Of a stretch of 64,000 bases of DNA, positions 55,342-64,000 are shown piece after piece (position 1 is the stretch's first letter; every line of letters begins with the position of its first letter). The position numbers and the translations under genes were made by a program. The DNA lies in NCBI RefSeq assembly GCF_014066305.1, contig NW_023501047.1, forward strand, positions 62,001 through 126,000, written 5' to 3'. The stretch comes from Letharia columbiana (taxonomy: Eukaryota > Ascomycota > Lecanoromycetes > Lecanorales > Parmeliaceae). Under the pieces are notes generated by a model that was given only the letters and a program-made list of their open reading frames with translations, made no database searches and had not been told where the DNA came from.

Positions 55342-55733
55342 ATGTACCTCGGATGATTTATCTTTAGGCTGTCTAAATACTACAACATATTGGCGGTTTG
55401 GTAAGGAAGCTCGGTGGCTTGGCCTGGAAACATAAGTCGGGTCTCTTCGGTGGCTTCTCTTCACTGCTGGGATATCTAGTTTCGGGTTTTGATATCCACA
55501 CTGTATTCTTTACATATAAGTCCAATCGTTTCAAAGGCGTACAATATTATTAATGATCATGCCTTTGCGGCTGCCATTTATGCGTGTCAAATATCTAATC
55601 ACCCCCGAGACTTGTGATGTAAAGCCACCCAAACCCCCCGGCGCCGACGCTTGCGCTTCGTAAAGCTTACCATTGTTATGCAAAACAGTAGATAGCCTTT
55701 CCGACTTGCAATTCAAGAGCAGGTCCAGGCCTT
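55342..55733. other. Convergent intergenic region
   Basis: About 390 bp between two 3' ends. No gene seen. Confidence 0.5.
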
Positions 55734-57214
55734 TCAAAACCCCTCCACGCGAGTCCCAATTCCCCTTTGCATCGCCAACGCTACTAAATCTTCGCCAACA
55801 CAGATATCCATAAGCCCGATTCCTACGCTCTTGTAGATAACATTTCCATTCTCTACCCACCTCCGGAGACCCTTCTCGCCCTCTCCAGTTCCCATTTCAA
55901 TTTCCCTCATGCTCGCTTTCTTGACCATCAAGAGCTCTCCAATCTCCACGAGCTGCTCCGCCGTTATTCCTGCCTGGATGATTTCGCCCGCTTCCTTCAA
56001 GCAGGCTTCAAGCGAATCGACTACAATGACGCCTCCTTTGTCTGCGTGCTTATGATGGTGGCGTTTATGGTCAGGTGCGACGGCTTGACTCAGAATGTCG
56101 GGATGGATCTCACACATGTGAGGGCGGTAGCTGCCTATTGCGCTTATGTATCTCCCTTTCTTTCTGCCTTCGGTGCTGGTAAGGTGTTCGGCTGGGAAAA
56201 GAGGGGCGGTGCTAGGCGTGCAAAGGAAGATGGCATCTGCTTTGCGGATGTGTTCCTTCAATAGCCGTTGATACTCGCCGTACTCGGAGGAGACAATGCT
56301 AAATGCCAATTTCGAATTCGCGTTGCGTAAGCCTTCCCAATCGGGTGAGGTGTAGAATTCATGCATGAGTTCTTTTGCCCGGGCAAATGAGCGGTTTATG
56401 ATGTCGACGTGATGAATTTCGGACCCACGCAGCATGAGAGCGAGGCGTATGTGCCATTTTGCTTGCATGCCTGCCCCGAAGACCGTAATGGAATGGACAT
56501 GGGAGCGGCGGTTAAAGATGATGGTAGATGCGAGCGCAGTACGGAAAGCTGTCAGTTCTTCCGCGTCGAGGAAGGCGTAGGGAATGCCGGTGGATGTTAG
56601 GAGCGTTAGGGAGCCACGAGGTGTAGTGGTGTGGGAGGAAAACACTGAAAGGTCTGTAGATGGGACGCTCGATTTTGAGGATGTTTGCGAGGCTAAGGTT
56701 GTAGAAGATCTTGAGCTAGCGATCGAAGGTGATTTGGGAACGGGAGAACCACTTCGTGGAGAATCGATGCTTAATTTGCCAAGGCTAGGCGTAGACGAAG
56801 GGATAGGCGCTGTGGCTAGGGTTATGATTTTGATGCCTCTGCTCGTACTTGTGCTGGCGGGCATGAAGAGAGTAGTTTGCTTATTGGCAGCGGGGACAGC
56901 AATGCGTTGGGGCTGGTTGGCGCTGCATCCAACGGTGCTTTCTTGCGTTCCTGTCGAATATTCATGGAGGGCTTCCGCGAGATTGTGCCTGGATCACGAG
57001 TTCACAGTCAGTATTGCTTATTTGAGAGAGCATATCGAGCGTTGGATTTGTTTCGAGAGGGCAGATCCCCAGACATGTTTCATGACTCAAGATGTGGTGC
57101 TTAAGAGGAAAGATGAGCTCCGAAAAATACGTACTGGAGTTCGGCAATGTCATCTCGGGTGAGGGTGAGGAGTAGGGAGTGGATGTCTGCGTTGGAAAGG
57201 ACTGTGAGGGGCAT
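55734..57214 (-). CDS. Ornithine cyclodeaminase / mu-crystallin family protein
   Basis: Exons 57214-57135 and 56988-55734 with a 146-bp intron; 444 residues. The start MPLTVLSNADIHSLLLTLTR followed by NLAEALHEYS and the NAD(P)-binding Rossmann motif SITVFGAGMQAKWHIRLALM identify the family. Further: NRSFARAKELMHEFY, ADAIFLCTPSTAPLFPAEHL and the end KSVGIGLMDICVGEDLVALA. Members either convert ornithine to proline or reduce cyclic imines or keto acids with NAD(P)H; which one cannot be told. A Ser/Thr/Pro-rich insertion (residues about 85-140) interrupts the N-terminal lobe, as in fungal members. Frame intact. Confidence 0.92.
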
Positions 57215-58097
57215 GTTGGCGACTTGTCTATACTCGATGAATTGTAGGGAGTGGGCAGGCGAGGCGGTACAGGTCTCAGGTGGTCAGGATTAGACATGGA
57301 ATATATACAGAGATGGACAAGAAGGCCCAACAATGCTTGGTAAAAGGAGGTAGCATCAAGATGTGAAATTAAAACCGCGGGACTGCGCTGACTACGGTAC
57401 TAGTACTCGTATCTACCAGGTCATGCCCGAAACCCCCGCGAGGTCCCCCACAATTTCTTGGTTTCGGATTTATCGGAATTTAGACCTTGCATTACTGTAA
57501 AGTACTCGTACCGATGAGCAGGCATTACCGGGTAAATACAAGTAATCATGGCGTATAACTTCACGTCTTCCCACTGCCACAGTCTTGCCCCAGTCCAATC
57601 GTTCGGAAAATCTATTCCTTCATTCCCAGGAAACTCAGTAATGATACTAGGCTTTGAGTATTAAGATTGCACTCAAGCGCTAAAAGTGATGAAAATTGAT
57701 CCAGAGCACTGCGCCAAAGCTCTGACATTGAAGAGGACAATTTGTAGGGCAAGCAGCTTCCAACACATATCTCCAGTGTCAAACGTCGTTGTCAAAGTAT
57801 TGATTGCAAGATACACAAAATGCTCGCGTAGAAGCCATGAAATGATGTGAAGTTTGTGCTAGTGAAACTCACTTCGTCAACACCGCAGTGACGACAAGTA
57901 TAAATCTTCTACCTTTTCTTGACTTCGCACCTTCCCACTTCTTTTCAACTACATACCACGTCCCATTTCCCTTCTATCCTTCCATAATTCGTGCTTCCTC
58001 CTCAAGAAATTGCCATTCTCCTCGACTCTCTCCTTGTTACTACGCCCACAATACCCTTTAAAACGTATCCGTATTGACCGCTAAGCACTCACTCAAG
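57215..58097. other. Divergent intergenic region, AT-rich
   Basis: About 880 bp between divergent start codons; the last 200 bases are pyrimidine-rich and likely the promoter and leader of the next gene. No gene seen. Confidence 0.5.
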
Positions 58098-59960
58098 ATG
58101 GCGAGGAGGAAGCGCAAAGCCGTTCTTGATGAGGTCTCCAATGACGAGGTGGCGCCACGTGCGAAGCCACGTCCACGCAAGAAGCAAGCCGTGACCAAGA
58201 CCAACAGTGCCGCAACCAAAACCCTGTAAGTCCACACCCACCCTCTTCCTGCTAAGCTACCTAAGTAATCTAATCATCACAGGATTCGCAAGAATGCGGC
58301 TACCTCACCACTACTCCTACTACCTTCAGAGATCCGAGAGAACATTCTGATCCACCTCGTGGGTGACAACCTCATTCATGTCAAGTATCTTGATGTTTAT
58401 GAGCTTTCGCTTGCGATCAGAGAGAAGAAAGAACCTTTTGATATTGGTGCTAGTGAAGACGGTGGATCCCGTGAAAAGCGACATTATTTTATGTTCGATA
58501 CTGACGATGACGATTGCAACGATGGCGAAGATGACGACGATGATGACGATGGTGCAATCGCAGCCCGCGTAGCTAGGCTTGCTTCGTCTGCTGCAGGTCG
58601 AGCGACTCCGTCTGTATGGGAGCAAGCCAGTCAACCGGCCTTCCGCCATGCTATCTGTGTTGCCAATCTGTCAGAGCAGTCTGCTTATGAGGAAGCTGTT
58701 TCCGGTCATGCGGTCGTCCCAGAGGGCGAGTCGCCGGAATTTTATGTTGCCTCCTGTCAAGAGCGTCACGCGACCTGTAACATGTGTGGAAGCGGACCCA
58801 TGTTCCTACGCGAAGAGGATCGGCAAGCTCTCAGGGTTGACTTGAATGTGCTTGGTGTTTGCCGCCAGTTATACGAAGAAGCGAATCACCTTCTGTGGGC
58901 TACCAACACTTTCTCATTCGAGGATCCCAAAACACTCGAAAAATTCCTCTGCAGCCTGAACCCAGCACAGAAACGCAAACTTACCAGCATCCACATCTCC
59001 GCAACCATCGGTGGCCTTGGCTCGTACTATTATAACAGCGGCTACCAGCGAGCACGTTGGGACACCAGTTACTGGGGGAAAGCCCTGAAGATGTCCAATT
59101 TGAATGTGATACGAGGGGTTCAAGTCCTTCATTTATGCATAAATCAAGGATTCGAGTGCGTCTTTCGGGGATACGGCAACACCAACGACTCAGCAGAACA
59201 GCAGATTGCCAATACCCAGCAAGCAGACCTGGAATCCATCCTACGCCTGCGTGCTCTTTCGGTAAAGCATGTCACGGTCATAGTGAGTGACGATACCACA
59301 AAGTTGGAGAGAGATGGTAAGAGCGCTCATAGGTGGACCGCGATAAAGAAAAAAGAGTACGCGGAGAGTATTCGTGTACAGCTGGTGGATCCCAGTGGTG
59401 CAGAGCTTGTGAAGAAGGAAGCTGAAGCCGAAAATCTGGCAAGAAAGACCGTAGTCAGAGACAACGCGGTGGCCAGAGTTAAGAGCTATAAATCAATTTT
59501 GAAAAACAAGCAAGCCGACGTGGTCAGAGTTGCATTATGGGCAAGCCGTGAAGAAGCCAAGGCGCGGTTGGCCGCACAAAAGGCAGATCAAGTATCAAAC
59601 AAGCGTTCAAAAAAGGCCGCGAGGTTACAGCAAGATGCTGAGAGACAGAAGGAACATGTGAATAGAGCGAGAAACGCGGCAGATGGCGCAGTCGAGACAG
59701 AGAAGACTTGGCAAGAGCAAGTAGCCAACGCGAGGGAGAAATACAAACGGGCGATGGCTAATCTGGGGGCGACCCCGGAGGAAATCGAAGACGAGGAAGA
59801 AGCTGAGAGGCTTCTGGAGGGGTCAAGTAGTTCTAACACCGACGTTGGGGGGGTTAATGTGGCTCAGGCCCACGGGATTGTTCAGTCAGACGACGATGAA
59901 CCGCTGGCATCTAGCCCAGAAGAAGAAGATCCCGATGAAGATGACGAAGTCTCCTCCTGA
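58098..59960 (+). CDS. F-box-like / DUF7730-type protein with coiled-coil C-terminus
   Basis: Exons 58098-58225 and 58283-59960; 601 residues. A basic, nuclear-localisation-like start (MARRKRKAVLDEV, KPRPRKKQAV) precedes an F-box-like motif (SPLLLLPSEIRENILIHLVG), typical of the large fungal family of that layout. It is interrupted by an Asp-rich run (DTDDDDCNDGEDDDDDDDG). The family core follows: LNVLGVCRQLYEEANHLLWA, TNTFSFEDPKTLEKFLCSLN and KLTSIHIS. The C-terminal third is a charged coiled coil (EAKARLAAQKADQVSNKRSK onward) and an acidic end. The role is unknown; adaptor or protein-turnover functions are only a guess. The Asp tract is a (GAT/GAC)n repeat, likely length-variable. Confidence 0.8.
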
Positions 59961-61267
59961 GAGACTCGCTACCAACATTATACGGCAGACTCGACACGCA
60001 ATGACTCCTGGTTCTAAAGATTTACAACTCACACGGGGTCCTCAATCTCTCCCAAAGGACAGAAGCTCTCAACCACAAGCATCTTTACTTCCTACAAAAT
60101 CAGACTTCGAAGCCAAGGATCTTAGTCAACAGACCATTTTTGTTCCATAGCACCACGACACTTTGGACTGGACTGCTTTGGCTAAGCTCGCTTGCAGTTT
60201 GCAATCCACACATGGTCGTCATCTATTCCAACAGACAATGTATAGCATCAACAACTTTGTGGCGAATACGAATCCATTAGTGTTGTAATCCAGGCGATTC
60301 ATGGTAAGCTGACAGACTACGATGAGCTTTACATTACATACTCCATTCTCCAGCTTCACCACCCAAATCGGCATGCTCCACCACCCACAATCAGCACCTT
60401 TTCACAGCACATCTCCCAGAAAGCTCACATCTTCAACTCTTACCGCCATCAAGGAGCAGAAGTTGTCCAAAGCAGCATTTTCCACGGCAGCTTACATATT
60501 CGATTCTCACCGCCATAAGCTAATGCTACTCGAGGCTACCTGTTACAGATAGTGTAACTCCATCTCCAACCCCAGCAACATTAGCTAGAACGCAGATTAG
60601 ATCCAATGAGAGCACATTTACCCCCAAACATGTGAGACAATGTAGCAAAACCCATGCACAGAGAAAATCAAGATCCCAAATCCGCACAGGCAAGTTTGGC
60701 AGAAAAAGCGGCAATTCCAAGAGCTCCCAAACATCATTTGTGCCTACTTTCATAGTGAATGAATCGACTGTCCATGTCCACTCAGCGGAATTCAGGATCT
60801 CCGCCACAATAATCTCTCCTTCTATGCCAGACTATCGCTCGATCCCTCTCAACGCACTAGACTTTCCAGCCGGGCACGAATCCTTGAAAAGGTGACAGTT
60901 CTCGCATGAATGAAGGCATCTAACCAGCTGGCTAGATCTACGCATGAATGAAGGCATCTAACCAGCTGGCTAGATCTATGTCCGTATCCAGGCTTTCCTC
61001 ATCAGCACTCGCTGTCCAACTTCCTGTCACATCGTATCAATCCGTATCGAGCCTATCGTATCCACAACTTCTGTATCCAGCCTATCGTATCCCACAACCG
61101 CCTCATGATGCAGCCCACAAGCACCCAACCACGAGTGAGTGAGTAAGTAGAGTGGTCTCTTTCAAAGCACACCATCCCCCCCTCTCTCTCGGCCTCATCA
61201 CCAACATCACAACTCCTCCCCAAACAACCCCAACACCCGCTCCCCACTCCTCCACCCTCTCTTCCCC
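59961..61267. other. Convergent intergenic region with a tandem duplication
   Basis: About 1.3 kb between two 3' ends. Short unsupported ORFs only; contains the 38-bp duplication at 60903 and a poly-pyrimidine stretch from about 61160. Confidence 0.45.
60903..60978 (+). repeat. Perfect 38-bp tandem duplication
   Basis: Two adjacent identical units (begin CGCATGAATGAAGG, end GCTAGATCTA) at 60903-60940 and 60941-60978. Perfect identity suggests a recent slip or an assembly duplication. Confidence 0.92.
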
Positions 61268-63455
61268 TCAGCCCTCCTCCCCCCCCCCCCCCCCCCTCCT
61301 CCCCCCCCTCCTCCTCAACAACCTCCCCCTCCTCCAACCCCCCACATCCACCATCTCCCGATCCAACCCGTCATCCACCCCCCCGACCGCCTCTTCGAAA
61401 CGCATCACCTCCTCCCCGCCCTCCGAGCCCGAATCGGAGCCGGGCCGGGGCGACGCGGTGCCGAAAGCGCGCTCCGTCGGGGACCGGGAGCCCAAGCCGA
61501 AGTCGCGCGGGAAGCCGGTGTCGTCGTCGTCTTCGTCTTCGTCTTCCGTGGCGTCCGGGTCGACGTCGGCGGCGGCGGTGCGGCGCGGGGTCTTGGCCTT
61601 GGCCGTTTGGAAGGTGGGGGGGTCGAGTTTGCGGTAGCCCCAGGCGGTGTCGGGGTCGTCTCCGGGACCGACGCGGCCGTAGGCGCTCGGGTCCGCCGAG
61701 CCGAACCAGTCCTTGCCTCCGGAGGCGACGGCTCCGTAGACGGAAGGATCTTTGGCTTCCCCCTTGCCGTTGCCCTTTGTGTCATCGATCTTTGTGTCTC
61801 CGGAGTCCTGCTTCGATTTCGCTCCAGCCTCTTTCGCGTCGATGCTGACGTTGTCTTCCAGGTCGGAGCAGAAGTCGTCCCATTGCTTGTACTCGGCTCC
61901 CATCTCGGTTGCCAGGTTTTCCTTCTCGACGATGACACGCATGCACTCTTCGCCTTTCAGCGTGGCTTTGTGGACGAGCGGGAGGCATTTGGCCAGGATG
62001 TCGAGTTCGCGGGGGCCGACGTGGAGGATACGGATAGGGTGACCTTTGCGACCGCTGAGGTCTATCTTCCATTTGGGAGTCCCAGGGGGAGCTGGACATG
62101 GTTTGATCCGATAAAGATTGCTGGGTTGGAGTAATATGGACGATGAGACGTCCGGAAGGTGTTCTTCGGCTTGTATTGATGAGACGGAGAAGGGCTGGAG
62201 GAGAGCATCGATGGAGACCGATGGCGAAGGGGGTGGCGAGTAACTGGGCGAGCCCGGGTACTGGAGCTCGGGCTTTGCTTCACGCTCTGGCTTATTTTCG
62301 GGAGACTGTGACTTTCTGTGCATGCCGAACCCGTATCCAGCAGCTTCCAATAGGTCTTCGAAGCCACTAAACGCTCCGCCACGCTCACTGGCCGTACTCT
62401 CCGTCTTCACACGTCCACCGGTAGAAGCCTGCGTGGCCGGCTCAGGGTTCAGGATTGTGTTGAAGTAAGGAGATGAGGATCGATGATTGTCAGAAGCTTC
62501 GACAGCCGGGTTGAGAATCTTTGCGGGGTGAGCGGAGATCTCATCCCCCTCCGCGATAATTGACTCGATAAATTCGCCCAAATGTCGTAGCTCAAGGATT
62601 GGATCTTGCATCGAGCAACGAAAGGCCTCAAAGCTATTAACGTATCCTGTATCAATTGGGCCGACGTACTCTAAAGACTTGCGAAGCTTCCTTGCGGTAG
62701 ACGCTTCGCTGATAGAGTTTTCGATCGTGCGAACTAGAAGTCATTGTCAGCTCGGGAGGTCTGAGGGAGTGGACGCGAGATGGACGCAAGGAGGGGTAGA
62801 CTTACTGATGAAGGGGCGGGTAACCTCTTTGAAGTACCTTCACGTTGACCGTTAGCCTATCTCACAACAGCGACTGAAAAGCAAGTTAGACTCACGTGGG
62901 CTTGTTGGCCCAAGCCATCACTCCACGGCAGAACGTGTCCAACATCTCCTTCAAGTTCTCCAACGGATCATACAAAGACAAGGTCTACGTAGATTCAAAG
63001 TTAGCAGAATTCCTTTGCGTTTAGTACCTGAGTCCCAAGACAGATGTGAGAAGTAAGAAGCAACTCTCTTTCCCACGACGGAATTCTCACAGCTCAATCC
63101 TCAATGTCTCCAACCCAGAAAACATGATTGCGAATGAGAAATCACATACCGCCCTGTCAGTCCCCAAATAAATCGGCGCCCTGCTCGATCCCCTCGGCCG
63201 CTCCGGTATTAACCGTCTCTCCCCATCTCCTACCCCGGCCCCTTCGATGAGTAGTCCTTCGACTACCACCGTAATGATCCCCAAAGCGCTCGCGAAGGAC
63301 TCGCCGTTGAACGCCGGCCTGAACTTGGCCGTGGCACGACGCGAGTCGCGATTGTGCGTGTCGTTGATGGACCTGTTGTCCACCAGGGCCGCCAATACAG
63401 ATCGACGAGTGCGCTTGTCCACAGCGTAGGGGGAGATGTACTCTTCAGTGGCCAT
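61268..63455 (-). CDS. Conserved-looking protein of unknown function, 630 residues
   Basis: Five exons... counted as four coding segments: 63455-63150, 62984-62896, 62837-62806 (32 bp) and 62733-61268; sum 1893 bp, in frame. The N-terminal 200 residues look like a helical folded domain: ISPYAVDKRTRRSVLAALVD, FASALGIITVVVEGLLIEGA, LYDPLENLKEMLDTFCRGVM and RTIENSISEASTARKLRKSL. The middle is disordered, Pro/Ser-rich. A second conserved-looking block follows: PKWKIDLSGRKGHPIRILHV, LAKCLPLVHKATLKGEECMR and EYKQWDDFCSDLEDNVSID. The C-terminus is acidic, then a Gly/Arg tail (GRLLRRRGGRRGGGGG) coded by a C-run on the plus strand (61279-61296), so its length and frame depend on correct base calling. 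I do not recognise the family. Confidence 0.7.
61279..61296 (+). repeat. Poly-C run of 18 in the last codons of the 630-residue gene
   Basis: On the coding (minus) strand this is a G-run encoding poly-Gly just before the stop. A one-base miscount would change the C-terminus but little else. Confidence 0.9.
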
Positions 63456-64000
63456 GATTGTGGTTTTTGTGGTTTCTGAGGTTGTGGGTGTTGATCATGG
63501 AAGAGGCAGTAGTTGGTCACAAGGTGAAGTTGTTTTGGTTGCGAATCTTGGTCACGTTTCTCTTGGGGTATGTCTCGGCGCATATTCTTGTTGGGGTCGG
63601 GGTCACCAATGTTTCGTTGGGAAACGAGGTCATCGGCGGCAACGAGGTCACCGCTGGTCGACTGACCACCGGGGGACCGACACTGACATACTAGAATCCG
63701 TACCATAGTGGCTGGAAGCACCAAAGAGCCATATAAACACACACTATTGTCTATGGTCGAGAGGAGAGTTTATGTTGTCACAAATAATTTTATCCGAATA
63801 TGTCAATTCAAATGCCACTAATACCGCGCTTAGGGCTTCGGTTCGCTTAATTGTACACAAGGGATTTCACAATTTTGGACGTCCACAACTCTCTTAAGAT
63901 AATGGTCTTTGGTCGTCTTGGGGGACAATTGGGAGAGAAAACCCAGGCTTTTGCGACATTGAGAGTAGTCAGTATCGTTTGCATGGATATTGGCTCTTTG
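63456..64000. other. Window end, nothing supported
   Basis: About 545 bp upstream of the 630-residue gene; presumably its promoter. No gene seen. Confidence 0.45.

Noticed and set aside
1..64000. CRISPR array, operon-type defence system or prophage
   Set aside because: The DNA is eukaryotic with spliced genes; no regularly spaced repeats or prokaryotic gene strings occur.

Overview
The window is nuclear DNA of a filamentous ascomycete (Pezizomycotina). Genes are dense and lie on both strands. Introns are mostly 47-90 bp with GT...CTAAC/CTGAC...AG signals. Recognisable products are fungal: VPS13, exocyst SEC3, a YPD1-type phosphotransfer protein, a GT34 mannosyltransferase, a Nopp140/SRP40-like protein, a Pth11/rhodopsin-like membrane protein and fungal P450 and MFS families. 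I cannot assign the class with confidence.

Layout. 1-5.3 kb: 3' end of VPS13 and a 2H-phosphoesterase (AKAP7-like) gene. 6.2-10.4 kb: one large minus-strand locus encoding ankyrin repeats, a transmembrane segment and C2H2 fingers, with several reading-frame breaks. 10.5-14.2 kb: gene-poor accessory DNA with a homopolymer-riddled stretch that looks like an assembly artefact, a broken Pro-rich ORF and a repeated small inverted element. 14.2-39.2 kb: conserved core (GT34 mannosyltransferase, mitochondrial aspartate aminotransferase with a 3-nt micro-exon, YPD1, RBR ubiquitin ligase, small secreted protein, SNU66/SART1, PTH2, mitochondrial bL28, SEC3, Nopp140-like, a single-pass membrane protein). 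39.4-54.2 kb: accessory block with an MFS transporter, Pth11-like receptor, alpha/beta hydrolase, cytochrome P450, methyltransferase, sulfotransferase-like protein and an unknown acidic-protein gene. Several of these carry frameshifts or in-frame stops while their neighbours are intact. 54.4-63.5 kb: core-like genes again (thioredoxin-like membrane protein, ornithine cyclodeaminase family, F-box-like/coiled-coil protein, an unrecognised 630-residue protein).

How the genes fit together. The core genes are independent housekeeping functions: lipid transfer, exocytosis, splicing, mitochondrial translation, glycosylation and phosphorelay. The 39.4-54.2 kb block has the tailoring and transport content of a secondary-metabolism cluster but no PKS, NRPS or terpene synthase in the window. 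The damage pattern suggests decay. Five in-frame stop codons in accessory loci can each be explained by one C-to-T (or G-to-A) change from a Gln or Trp codon. That would fit RIP-like or deamination-driven decay, but sequencing error or unrecognised introns must be excluded.

Exon boundaries were read by eye from splice signals. For each intact spliced gene reported, the summed exon length is a multiple of three.
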